Of a DNA stretch of 64,000 bases, positions 17,113 to 25,575 are shown piece after piece. The notes under the pieces are model-generated. The model was not told the DNA's origin. It searched no databases and saw only the letters and a list, made by a program, of their open reading frames with translations. Position numbers and translations under genes: made by a program. Origin of the DNA: Streptomyces cavernicola (lineage in GTDB: Bacteria > Actinomycetota > Actinomycetes > Streptomycetales > Streptomycetaceae); contig NZ_JASCIQ010000021.1 in NCBI RefSeq assembly GCF_029968035.1, positions 1 through 64,000 on the forward strand, written 5' to 3'. Every line of letters starts with the position of its first letter. Within the stretch, counting starts at the first letter, position 1.

Positions 17113-17127
17113 TGAAAACGACTGTCA
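17113..17127 (-). promoter_or_regulatory. Zur box upstream of rpmF-cobW
   Basis: TGAAAACGACTGTCA is a 7-1-7 imperfect inverted repeat close to the Streptomyces Zur consensus (TGAAAATGATTTTCA). It lies 45 bp upstream of the rpmF start. Family knowledge says zinc-loaded Zur represses C-minus ribosomal protein genes and COG0523 chaperones; binding here is inferred from the match. Confidence 0.82.
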
Positions 17128-17151
17128 TTAACAATCGCGGGATTCGGTCCG

Positions 17152-17200
17152 TTGACACCGCTGGGCCCGCCTGCCAAAGTGCCGCTGTCGAACGATCGTT
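17152..17200 (+). promoter_or_regulatory. promoter and AACGATCGTT operator of acyl-CoA ligase gene
   Basis: TTGACA (17152-17157) and CAAAGT (17175-17180) are 17 bp apart, a plausible HrdB-type promoter. A perfect palindrome AACGATCGTT (17191-17200) sits just past the expected start site, the usual place for a TetR-type repressor site. No TetR gene lies nearby in this window. Confidence 0.55.
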
Positions 17201-17321
17201 TAGGTGCAGTGGCCCGAGGCGTGCCCCTCCCGGAACGGTGACTCCGCAGGCAGGACAGCGATTCCGCAGGCGATGCGCGCGCACGGCACAGCACGGCACC
17301 GCAGACGCAGAGGGAGAGCCC

Positions 17322-18917
17322 ATGCAGGAGCACGCCGTCGACGCCGTGTCCGCCGCCCGCCGCATGTCGTACGGGGCCCAACTCGCCCGCTGCGCCCGCA
17401 AGTTCCCGCACCGGATCGCCGTGCAGCACGGGGGCCGCGCCCTCACCTTCCCCCAACTCGACGCCCGCGTCTCCCGGTTGGCCAACGCCCTCGCCGTACG
17501 CGGGGTGGGGCGCGGGGACCGGGTCGCGATCGTCATGCACAACGCCGTCGAGGTCGCCGAGGCCTTCCTCGCCACGGCCCGGCTCGGCGCGGTGGGCGTG
17601 CCGGTGAACTTCCGGCTCGTCGCCGAGGAGATCGCGTACATCCTGGCGGACTGCGGCGCGAGCGTCCTGCTCGTCGACGGCCGGACCGCCGCCGTCTGCG
17701 CCGACGCGCGCCGCGGCCCGGACGGCGGGCCGCGGGCCGTGCTCGTCACCGGCGGCGACCCGCGGGCCGCAGGCCCGGACGCCGAGTCCTACGAGGACGC
17801 CCTCGCCGCCGCGCCCGCCGCCGACCCCGGCGTGGACGTGCCCGAGAACGACCCCGCCTACATCATGTACACCTCCGGCACCACCGGCCGCCCCAAGGGC
17901 GCGGTCCTCACCCACCTCAACCTGGTGATGGCCTCGTACGCGGCGCTGTGCGCGACCGGCGGCATCCAGCAGGAGCCGGGAGCGGTGCTGATCGGGGTGC
18001 CGATGTTCCACATCAGCGGCCTCAACAACACGCTGCGCGGACTCCTCGACGGCGGCCGCGTCGTCATCGACGCGTCCCCGCACTTCGACCCGGCAGCCCT
18101 CGTCGACCTCCTCGAACGGGAGCGCATCACCAGCTGCTTCCTGGTGCCGAGCCAGTGGCAGGCGATCTGCGCGGTGCCCGGTCTTGAGGACCGCGACCTG
18201 GCGCTGCGCACCCTCGTCTGGGGCGCGTCCACCGCACCGCCCTCGGTCCTCGAGGCGCTGCGGGACCGCTTCCCGCAGGCCCCCGCGTACAGCGCGTTCG
18301 GGCAGACGGAGATGAGCCCGACGACGACCATGCTGCGCGCCGAGGACGCGCTGCGGAAGACCGGCTCGGTCGGCACACCCCTGCCCGGCATCGAGGTGCG
18401 GATCGTCGACGAGGAGATGCGGGACGTGCCGGTCGGCGAGGTGGGGGAGATCGTCTACCGGGGGCCGACGACCATGCTCGGCTACTGGAACAAGCCGAAG
18501 GAGACCGAAGAGGCCTTCGCGGGCGGCTGGTTCCACTCCGGCGACCTGTGCCGGATGGACGACGAGGGCTTCGTCTACGTCGTCGACCGCAAGAAGGACA
18601 TGATCATCTCCGGGGGCGAGAACATCTACTGCGCCGAGGTCGAGGCCGCCATCGACGCCCACCCCGGCGTCGCCGAGGTCGCCGTCATCGGCGTCGACCA
18701 CCCGAAGTGGGTCCAGACCCCGCGCGCCGTCGTCGTCCCCGCCGACCCGCGGAACCCGCCCACCGAGGACGAGCTCATCGACCACTGCCGCGAGCGGCTC
18801 GCCTCGTACAAGAAACCCACCTCGGTCGTCTTCGCCGACGCCCTGCCGCGCAACGCCAGCGGGAAGATCCAGAAGTTCCGGCTGCGGGAGCGGTACGGGG
18901 ATGCGGGCCTTCGCTGA
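17322..18917 (+). CDS. acyl-CoA synthetase (AMP-binding, FadD-like)
   Basis: It activates a carboxylic acid to acyl-CoA with ATP. The 531-residue ANL-superfamily enzyme has the AMP-binding P-loop YTSGTTGRPKGAVLTH (about residues 184-199). It also has the ACS motif YSAFGQTEMSP, the hinge GDLCRMDDEGFVYVVDRKKDMI and the A10 catalytic lysine in NASGKIQK near the C-terminus. The acid cannot be told from sequence; similarity is to medium/long-chain ligases. ATG 17322 follows AGGGAGAG. It is monocistronic by context. Confidence 0.9.
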   Translation: MQEHAVDAVSAARRMSYGAQLARCARKFPHRIAVQHGGRALTFPQLDARVSRLANALAVRGVGRGDRVAIVMHNAVEVAEAFLATARLGAVGVPVNFRLVAEEIAYILADCGASVLLVDGRTAAVCADARRGPDGGPRAVLVTGGDPRAAGPDAESYEDALAAAPAADPGVDVPENDPAYIMYTSGTTGRPKGAVLTHLNLVMASYAALCATGGIQQEPGAVLIGVPMFHISGLNNTLRGLLDGGRVVIDASPHFDPAALVDLLERERITSCFLVPSQWQAICAVPGLEDRDLALRTLVWGASTAPPSVLEALRDRFPQAPAYSAFGQTEMSPTTTMLRAEDALRKTGSVGTPLPGIEVRIVDEEMRDVPVGEVGEIVYRGPTTMLGYWNKPKETEEAFAGGWFHSGDLCRMDDEGFVYVVDRKKDMIISGGENIYCAEVEAAIDAHPGVAEVAVIGVDHPKWVQTPRAVVVPADPRNPPTEDELIDHCRERLASYKKPTSVVFADALPRNASGKIQKFRLRERYGDAGLR

Positions 18918-19117
18918 ACGGTCGTTAAGGGGTGATCGGCGGCGACGGGCTGCCGCAGCCGCCGATGCGAGCACGGAGCGAGGGCGGGGCGGAGGCCGGG
19001 CCGGGGGCCCGGTGCGCAGGGCGGGACGGCATACTGCGGCGTGCGGATCGCCTGGTCGACCGCTGTCCGGGGCCGCAAAGGCCCCAATCACCGCCAGGGT
19101 CGGGAAGACTGGAACAT

Positions 19118-21928
19118 ATGGGCATGAACGGATCCTCGCGCCGGATGTCGAGTCCGTCGCCCCAGCCGCAGGGGCGGAACGAGCCGCCGGGGCGGTCGCC
19201 GGGGCGCCGCGGCCCGCTGAAGGCGCGGAGCGTCGCGACCCAGGTCTTCCTGCTGCAGCTGACGATCGTGGCGATCCTCGTCGTCGCCACCCTCCTCGTC
19301 ATCGTCGTGCAGGTCAGGAGCCAGGCCAACGAGCAGGCCCGCGAGGAAGTGCTGGTCTCGGGCCAGACGTTCGCGAACAGCCCCGGCATGGTCGCCGCCC
19401 TGGACGGCCCGGACCCCACCGCCGTCCTGCAGCCCCGCGCCGAGGCGGCCCGCGAGCGCTCCGGGCTCGACGCGGTCGTGGTCACCGACACCCGCGGCAT
19501 CCGCTACACCCACCCCGACCCCGCGCAGATCGGCAGACGCTTCGTCGGCACCCTCGAACCCTCCCTCAAGGGCCGTACGACCGTCGAGAGTGCCGAAGGG
19601 CCGATCCTGCCCGGCGGGGAGTCCGACGTCGTCCAGTCCGTGGTGCCCGTCTTCCGGCCGAACGGCACGGTCGCCGGGATCGTGTCCACCTCCGTCACCG
19701 TCAAGCACGTCGACCGGGACGTGGCCCGGCGGCTCCCCGTGCTCTTCGGCACCGCGGGCGGCGCCCTCGTCGTGGCGGCGGGCGGCGCGGCCCTGGTCAG
19801 CCGACGCCTGCGGCACCAGACGCACGGCCTCGGACCGGTCGAGATGACGCGGATGTACGAGCACCACGACGCCGTGCTGCACTCCGTCCGCGAGGGCGTC
19901 CTCATCGTCGGCGCCGACGGCCGGCTGCTCCTCGCCAACGACGAGGCCCGCCGCCTGCTCGACCTGCCCGCCGACGCCGAGCGGCGGCACGTCGGAGAGC
20001 TCGGCCTCGCCCCCGCCACCGCCCGGCTCCTCACCTCCACGGAGGCCGTCACCGACGCCGTGCACCTCGTCGGCGACCGCCTCCTCGCCGTCAACGTACG
20101 GCCCGTCGACCCGCACAGCGGCCCCGCCGGCAGCGTCGCCACGCTGCGCGACTCCACGGAGCTGCGCGCCCTCGCCGGACGCGCCGAACTCGCCCGCGAG
20201 CGCCTCCAACTCCTCTACGACGCCGGAGTGGGCATCGGCACCACCCTCGATGTGGCCCGTACCGCCGAGGAGCTGGCCGAGATCGCGGTGGGCCGGTTCG
20301 CGGACTTCGCCACCGTCGAGCTGCTCGACGCCGTGATCCGCGGCGACGAACCGCACGCCGCGGACACCGCCATGCGCCGGATCGCCGTCCGCGGCGTCCA
20401 GGCCGACCCGCCGCTCTACCCGGCCGGCGAAACCGTCCACTTCGTGCCCGCGAGCCCCATCGCACAGGGCCTCGCCGCCGGGCACGCCGTGCTCGCCGCC
20501 GACCTCGCCGGCACGCAGGGCTGGCGCGACCAGGACCCGGAGCGGGCCCAGGACGTCCTGGACGCCGGCATCCACTCCCTGATCACGGTGCCGCTGCGGG
20601 CCCGCGGCGTCGTCCTCGGCTGCGCCAACTTCTGGCGCTCCGAACAGGAGGCGTTCACGCAGGACGACGTGTCCTTCGCCGAGGAGCTGTCCGCCCGCGC
20701 CGCCCTGTCCATCGACAACGCCCGCCGGTACGCCCGCGAGCACGCCGTCGCCGTCACCCTGCAGCGCAGCCTCCTGCCGCGCGCCCTGCCCGAACAGTCC
20801 GCGCTCGACGTCGCGCACCGCTACCTGCCCGCCGAGGCGGGCGTCGGCGGCGACTGGTTCGACGTGATCCCGCTGCCGGGCGCGCGCGTCGCCCTCGTCG
20901 TCGGCGACGTCGTCGGACACGGGCTGCACGCCGCCGCCACCATGGGCCGGCTGCGCACCGCCGTGCACAACTTCTCCGCCCTCGACCGTGCCCCCGACGA
21001 ACTGATCGGCCACCTCGACGAGTTGGCCGCCCGCATCGACGCCGACGAGGCCGACCCCGAAGGCGTCGGCGAGGGCATGATGCTCGGCGCGACCTGCCTG
21101 TACGCGATCTACGACCCGGTCACCGGGCGCTGCACCCTCGCCCGCGCCGGACACCCCGGCCCCGCCGTCGTACTCCCCGACGGCACCGCCGAGTTCCCCG
21201 ACGTGCCGGTGTCGCCGCCGCTCGGCCTCGGCGGCGGCATGCCCGTCGAGACCGCCGAACTGCAGCTCCCCGAGGGCGCCACCCTCGCCCTCTACACCGA
21301 CGGCCTGGTCGAGGACCGCCACCGCGACCTGGACATCGGCCTCGCCCTGCTGAGCGACACCCTGGCCGCGACGGTCGACCGCACCCCCGACGAGGTCTGC
21401 CGGGCCGTCCTCGACGCCGTCCTGCCGGAGCGGCCCGCCGACGACGTGGCGCTCCTCGTGGCCCGCACGCGCCGGATCGACCCGGACCGGGTCGCCGAGT
21501 GGGACGTGCCCGCCGACCCGGCGGCGGTGTCCCGCGTACGCTCCGACGCCACCCGCAAGCTGGCGGACTGGGACCTGGACGAGGCCGCGTTCGCCACCGA
21601 GCTGGTGGTCAGCGAACTCGTCACCAACGCCATCCGGTACGGCAGCGAACCCATCCGGCTGCGGCTCCTGCACGACCGCAACAGCCTGATCTGCGAGGTC
21701 GCCGACGGCTCCAGCACCTCCCCGCACCTGCGCCGCGCCAAGAGCACGGACGAGGGCGGCCGCGGCCTGTTCCTCGTCGCACGGTTCGCGGAGCGCTGGG
21801 GCACCCGCTACACCAGCCGCGGCAAGGTCATCTGGACCGAGCAGTCCCTGCACGGTCCGGGCCGCACCCCGGAGGCCGAGTCCGAGGAGAGCCTGCTCGA
21901 CCAGTGGGGCGACGATACGGAGTTCTAG
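19118..21928 (+). CDS. membrane sensor phosphatase: Cache-like/PAS/GAF/SpoIIE PP2C/HATPase
   Basis: A 936-residue signalling protein. A Pro/Arg-rich cytoplasmic N-terminus is followed by a membrane segment (about 43-65), an extracytoplasmic sensor of about 130 residues (ending near VKHVDRD) and a second membrane segment (LFGTAGGALVVAAGGAALV). Then come a PAS domain (LHSVREGVLIVGADGRLLLAN), a GAF domain (about 405-570), a SpoIIE-type PP2C phosphatase (AGVGGDWFDVIPLPGARVALVVGDVVGHG, acidic metal ligands intact) and a C-terminal HATPase_c anti-sigma-like domain (SELVTNAIRYGSEP). It should act in partner switching, dephosphorylating anti-anti-sigma proteins. Its stop codon is the TAG of a CTAG that also bounds a MITE. 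Confidence 0.9.
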   Translation: MGMNGSSRRMSSPSPQPQGRNEPPGRSPGRRGPLKARSVATQVFLLQLTIVAILVVATLLVIVVQVRSQANEQAREEVLVSGQTFANSPGMVAALDGPDPTAVLQPRAEAARERSGLDAVVVTDTRGIRYTHPDPAQIGRRFVGTLEPSLKGRTTVESAEGPILPGGESDVVQSVVPVFRPNGTVAGIVSTSVTVKHVDRDVARRLPVLFGTAGGALVVAAGGAALVSRRLRHQTHGLGPVEMTRMYEHHDAVLHSVREGVLIVGADGRLLLANDEARRLLDLPADAERRHVGELGLAPATARLLTSTEAVTDAVHLVGDRLLAVNVRPVDPHSGPAGSVATLRDSTELRALAGRAELARERLQLLYDAGVGIGTTLDVARTAEELAEIAVGRFADFATVELLDAVIRGDEPHAADTAMRRIAVRGVQADPPLYPAGETVHFVPASPIAQGLAAGHAVLAADLAGTQGWRDQDPERAQDVLDAGIHSLITVPLRARGVVLGCANFWRSEQEAFTQDDVSFAEELSARAALSIDNARRYAREHAVAVTLQRSLLPRALPEQSALDVAHRYLPAEAGVGGDWFDVIPLPGARVALVVGDVVGHGLHAAATMGRLRTAVHNFSALDRAPDELIGHLDELAARIDADEADPEGVGEGMMLGATCLYAIYDPVTGRCTLARAGHPGPAVVLPDGTAEFPDVPVSPPLGLGGGMPVETAELQLPEGATLALYTDGLVEDRHRDLDIGLALLSDTLAATVDRTPDEVCRAVLDAVLPERPADDVALLVARTRRIDPDRVAEWDVPADPAAVSRVRSDATRKLADWDLDEAAFATELVVSELVTNAIRYGSEPIRLRLLHDRNSLICEVADGSSTSPHLRRAKSTDEGGRGLFLVARFAERWGTRYTSRGKVIWTEQSLHGPGRTPEAESEESLLDQWGDDTEF

Positions 21929-22132
21929 GGGGTGTCTCTCCGATCTTTGCGGATCAGGCCGCGGCGTCTGGTGCGTGCTCTCGGCGTGCGACCGGATCTT
22001 CCTCGTACTGGACGTACTTGGGTGATTCGGGCGTGCGGCGATGGGGGTACCTCCCTGCTCGAGCGCAGCCGAGAGCTTGGGGGAGCGTGCCAGGCGTCGC
22101 GGACCCGCAAAGATCGGGGAGACGCCCCCTAG
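21925..22132 (+). mobile_element. MITE-like element copy 2, at the end of the SpoIIE-type gene
   Basis: Bounded by CTAG at 21925-21928 and 22129-22132, 204 bp including one TA. The terminal inverted repeats read GGGTGTCTCTCCGATCTTTGC and GCAAAGATCGGGGAGACGCCC, a different tip sequence from copy 1. The interior (GCGTCTGGTGCGTGCTCTCG, TCGTACTGGACGTACTTGGG, CTCCCTGCTCGAGCG) is nearly the same. A second fragment of the same tip (GGGGAGACGCCCCCT) follows at about 22140-22155. The left CTAG supplies the stop codon of the upstream gene and the right CTAG the stop of the convergent gene. Confidence 0.85.
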
Positions 22133-22620
22133 GGGCCCAGGGGAGACGCCCCCTGGCCCCGTCCCTCGACGTACGCCGCCAGGTGGGCGAGGGACGAGGC
22201 GATGCCCGCCTCGTGGTCCGCGCGGTCGATGCCGGGCGGCACGTCGCTCGCGGTGACGGTCACCTCGGTGCCGCCGGCCCGCTCCGCGCACTCCCAGGTC
22301 ATCGTCATGGTGCCCGCGTACGCCGGGTCCTCGGCCTCGAACACCACGCGCTGCACCACGAGTCGAGGCGGCGTCAGCTCGGCGAACGCGACGTCGACGA
22401 CGTCCGTACCCGCCGACGTCTTGCCGGGCCCGCCGCGCGCGTCGAGGTAGTCGAGCACGAGCCGGAAACCGCCGCCGGGCCGCGGGTCCCAGCGCTCGAT
22501 CCGGCCGCGCATGCCCTCCGGCGGCAGCCAGGCCTCCAGCGAACCCCGGTCCACGAGCGCGCCGTACACGGCTGCCCTCGACGCGTCGATCCAACGGCTG
22601 ACACGGTCGGTTCTGGTCAT
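22129..22620 (-). CDS. SRPBCC/AHSA1-family protein
   Basis: A 163-residue START-like domain protein (activator of Hsp90 ATPase homolog type). The N-terminal TDRVSRWIDASRAAVYGALVD, the central LEAWLPPEGMRGRIERWDPRPGG and the closing TWECAERAGGTEVTVTASDVP are typical. The fold forms a hydrophobic ligand cavity; the ligand is unknown. The last residues (GQGASPLGP) and the TAG stop come from MITE-copy-2 border sequence, so the original C-terminus may have been altered. No catalytic residues can be assigned. Confidence 0.85.
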   Translation of the reverse strand: MTRTDRVSRWIDASRAAVYGALVDRGSLEAWLPPEGMRGRIERWDPRPGGGFRLVLDYLDARGGPGKTSAGTDVVDVAFAELTPPRLVVQRVVFEAEDPAYAGTMTMTWECAERAGGTEVTVTASDVPPGIDRADHEAGIASSLAHLAAYVEGRGQGASPLGP

Positions 22621-22629
22621 GCTCCGAGG

Positions 22630-22736
22630 CTAGGCCCTGTCCGGAAAGTCCCGCCTGCCCCGCGACGCCTGGCACGCACTCTCGCCGCAGGGCCCGCCCT
22701 CCGGGCGGACGACGGGACTTTCCGGACACGACCTAG
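22630..22736 (-). mobile_element. MITE-like element copy 3 (internally deleted)
   Basis: Bounded by CTAG at 22630-22633 and 22733-22736, 103 bp including one TA. The tips GCCCTGTCCGGAAAGTCCCG and CGGGACTTTCCGGACACGAC match the copy 1 tips (GTGTCCGTAAAGTCCCG). The shared interior is reduced to about 60 bp around CGACGCCTGGCACGCACTCT and GCCCGCCCTCCGGGC. The pair of tips forms a long stem between two genes. Confidence 0.8.
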
Positions 22737-22800
22737 GCCCTGTCGCCCCGCGGGCCCCGGCATCATGGGGCCTCCCGACCGTACGGACGAAGGGCCGCCG

Positions 22801-23361
22801 ATGCCGGACCGCGCCACCGGGCAGCGCCTCGAACGCCGCCTCTACCTGGGTGGTCTCGCCCTGATGGCCGGGTTCGCGCTGCTCGCCTTCGGGCCGCTCC
22901 TCGCGGGGCTCGGGGCCGTGCTCCTCGGCGGAGCGGCGCTGTTCCTGGTCGCCGCGTGGCGGGGCGCGTCCGCCCTGAGGGCAGGGCGGACGCGCAGGGC
23001 CTGGCAGATGTTCGCCGTGGCGACGGCGCCCGTGTCGCTCTTCGGGCTGCTGTACGCGTGGGTGTCCGGCAAGCTCGCCGTCGCCCTGGACGCCTACGAG
23101 CCCTGCATCGCGCGGCGACAGCACTACGACGCGGCGTACCGCGAGCGGCACCTGGACGAGATGGACGGGTCGTTCCCGCTGAGCAACGCCTGCAACGCCG
23201 ACCACGACCTGGTGCCCGGCTGGGTCAACCCGGCCCTGGTGTGTTTCGCGGTGCTCCTGACGACCTCCGTGCTCGTCATGGCCTGCATGGTCGTCACGAC
23301 CGTCAGGGGCGGCGGGCCCACCGGCCCGCTCCCCGACGGGCGGGCGCGGCAGGGCAGTTGA
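22801..23361 (+). CDS. membrane protein of unknown function (186 aa)
   Basis: Not recognised. Three hydrophobic stretches are visible (about 19-50 as two helices, 66-83, and 142-167). A charged extracytoplasmic or loop region between them contains two cysteines (EPCIARRQHYD and SNACNADHDLVPGW), possibly a disulfide. ATG 22801 starts at PDRATGQRLERRLYLGG. It is convergent with the ABC transporter gene, 13 bp between stops. Confidence 0.7.
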   Translation: MPDRATGQRLERRLYLGGLALMAGFALLAFGPLLAGLGAVLLGGAALFLVAAWRGASALRAGRTRRAWQMFAVATAPVSLFGLLYAWVSGKLAVALDAYEPCIARRQHYDAAYRERHLDEMDGSFPLSNACNADHDLVPGWVNPALVCFAVLLTTSVLVMACMVVTTVRGGGPTGPLPDGRARQGS

Positions 23362-23374
23362 CGGTCCTCCTCCC

Positions 23375-25297
23375 TCACCGGTTCTTGGCCAGCGCGACCA
23401 GCTCCGCGAACACGCCGCCCGCCGCGACCAGTTCGTCATACGTGCCCTGCTCGGTGATCCGGCCGTCCTGCATCATCACGACGCGGTCGGCAAGCCGGGT
23501 GTTCTCCAGCTGGTGCGTGACGACGACGGTGGCGCGCTCCGCGGCGATGCGTTTGATCTGCAGGAAGATGCGGTGCTCGCCCCGCGGGTCCATCTGCGAG
23601 GTCGGCTCGTCCAGGATCAGCAGCGGCGTACGGCGGTAGAGCGCGCGGGCGCAGGCGAGCCGCTGCCACTGGCCGCCGGAGAGTTCCGCGCCGCCGAACA
23701 GCTCGCGGGCGAGCAGTGTGTCCAGTTGCTGCGGCAGGCCCTCCACCGGACCCCGCATGCCGACCGCGTCCACGGTCTCCCACACCAGGTCGTCGTCGAA
23801 GGTCTTCGGCTGGCCCAGCGTGACGTTCTCGCGTACCCGCAACGGCCAGCGGGCGAAGATCTGCGGCACGAGCGCGGTGCGCCGCCACACGGCCTCGGCG
23901 GACACCTCGGCCAGATCGACGCCGTCCCAGCGGACCTGCCCCTTGTCCGGGAGCAGGATGCCGGTGAGGAGCTTCGCGAGCGTCGACTTGCCGGAGCCGT
24001 TCTCGCCGACGATCGCGAGGATCTCGCCGCGGCGCAGCGTGAGCGAGACCCCGTCGACGGCGGGCGCGTCCTTGCCCGGGTACTGGTACACGACCTCGTC
24101 GAGGCGGATCTCGTCCACCCGCTCCGGAACCGTCCCCGCACCGCGCTGCGGGGCCCGCGCCGCCGCCAGGTCCAGGAAGGAGCGCATGTCCGCCAGATAG
24201 AGGGAGGTGTGGAACATCGCCGCCCCGTAGATCACGAACTGGCCGAGCGCGGCGAGCGTCGTCTGCACCGCGACCACCGCTGTCGCGGCGACGGGCAGCG
24301 CCACCCGGCCGCTGCTCGCGAGCCAGGCGAGGGCGGCCCAGGCGCAGAGCAGGAACACCCCGCCCAGGGCGCTCGTCGCCAGGGTGATCCGCAGCATCCG
24401 CGGCGCGGCGGAGCGCGTCCGCCGGTCGATGCGGGTGGACAGGGCGCGGTACCAGTACGTGAGGTAGCCGGTCATGCCGTTGGCGCGCACCTCGTCGCCG
24501 AACTGCGAGGCGGTCGCCCACCAGCGCATCATCGAACGGACGTTGCGGTCACCGACGTTGAGGTAGTGCGTCTCGTAGTCCACGCGCGCCGACAGCACCG
24601 CGCCGACGCCGGCCGGCAGCACCGCGAGCAGCAGCAGCGGCAGCATCAGCACATGCAGCGCGGTGATCACACTGCTCGCGGCGACCATCCGCACCAGCGC
24701 GGCCAGGAACCGCTGCGCGTCCTGCACCATCAGGCGGGTGCGGGTAATCCCGACCTCGGCGGCCTCCTGCCGGTCGGCGAAGCCGTCCTCGCCGTACGCG
24801 GAGGCCTCCACCCGGCACACGGCCTCGACCAGGGCGATGTCCGCCTCGGTGGTGAGGAGCGGGGTGATGCGGCCGTTGGCGTACGTCGACAGGGCGGTGC
24901 TGATCCGGCCCGCGGCCGCGGCGGCGGTCACCACGACAAGGGCGGGCAGGGCGCCGTGCAGACGCTCGGCGACGGCGCCCGAGCCGAGCAGGTGCGTCAT
25001 GGCCCGCGCGGTGAAGGCGAGGACCACGGCGGCCGCCGCGCCGGTCAGGATCTGGCAGACGAGCAGCAGCACGACGCTCGCCCGGTCCACCGCCCACGCC
25101 ATCCGGGCGGTGTGCGCGAGCACGGCGGGCAGCCGCCGGCACATCGCCCCGAACGTGACGTCGGCCAGCGGGTTCTTGCCGTGCTGCGCCTCGAACCTGA
25201 TCGTCGCGGGTGCGGGCGGGGGAGGGGTGCCCGACGGGCTGGCAGGGGCGTCGGCGTCGGCGGCGTTCTCGTCGGATGTGGTGTCGGTCGCGGTCAC
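23375..25297 (-). CDS. ABC transporter, fused permease/ATPase (exporter type)
   Basis: A 640-residue half-transporter. The N-terminal membrane domain (about 60-370) has five to six hydrophobic segments. The ATPase domain (about 395-640) has Walker A GENGSGKSTLAKLLTG, signature LSGGQWQRLACARALYR, Walker B LLILDEPTSQMD and H-loop VVTHQLENT. It should dimerise and export an unknown substrate. The GTG at 25297 is chosen because AGGAGG lies 6 bp upstream on the minus strand; the open frame beyond is spurious. The N-terminal 30 residues are acidic and Pro-rich. No partner gene is adjacent. Confidence 0.88.
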   Translation of the reverse strand: MTATDTTSDENAADADAPASPSGTPPPPAPATIRFEAQHGKNPLADVTFGAMCRRLPAVLAHTARMAWAVDRASVVLLLVCQILTGAAAAVVLAFTARAMTHLLGSGAVAERLHGALPALVVVTAAAAAGRISTALSTYANGRITPLLTTEADIALVEAVCRVEASAYGEDGFADRQEAAEVGITRTRLMVQDAQRFLAALVRMVAASSVITALHVLMLPLLLLAVLPAGVGAVLSARVDYETHYLNVGDRNVRSMMRWWATASQFGDEVRANGMTGYLTYWYRALSTRIDRRTRSAAPRMLRITLATSALGGVFLLCAWAALAWLASSGRVALPVAATAVVAVQTTLAALGQFVIYGAAMFHTSLYLADMRSFLDLAAARAPQRGAGTVPERVDEIRLDEVVYQYPGKDAPAVDGVSLTLRRGEILAIVGENGSGKSTLAKLLTGILLPDKGQVRWDGVDLAEVSAEAVWRRTALVPQIFARWPLRVRENVTLGQPKTFDDDLVWETVDAVGMRGPVEGLPQQLDTLLARELFGGAELSGGQWQRLACARALYRRTPLLILDEPTSQMDPRGEHRIFLQIKRIAAERATVVVTHQLENTRLADRVVMMQDGRITEQGTYDELVAAGGVFAELVALAKNR

Positions 25298-25575
25298 CGG
25301 CAACCTCCTGGGTGTTGTGCCGCACCTGGATGGTTCGGCAGTGCCCGGATCAACGACGCCGCCCCGGATTCGAACGCGCTCGATTCCGGACGCGTCACGG
25401 CCCTTGAGGGACAAGGGCTCGAACGCGTGGTCGCCGTACTGACGCGGGTACGGACGGCGGCACGGTGGCCGAAACGCGGGGTGCCGAGACTGGTGTGACG
25501 GGTGGGGTTTTAGATGGACGCAACGCGACGCGGGGGAGCGACCCTTGCGAGCGAGGTCCGACGGGGGAGACATAC

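Noticed and set aside
19088..22729. A 1213-codon minus-strand open frame opposite the phosphatase
   Set aside because: Composition (Gly/Ala/Arg/Val/His) is that of an antisense shadow in high-GC DNA; no family motif or ribosome-binding site.
18901..23361. A very long open frame (1486 codons) spanning the SpoIIE-type gene
   Set aside because: It is an Arg/Pro-rich shadow frame of 19118-21928; only its last 186 codons (from 22801) look like a real protein.
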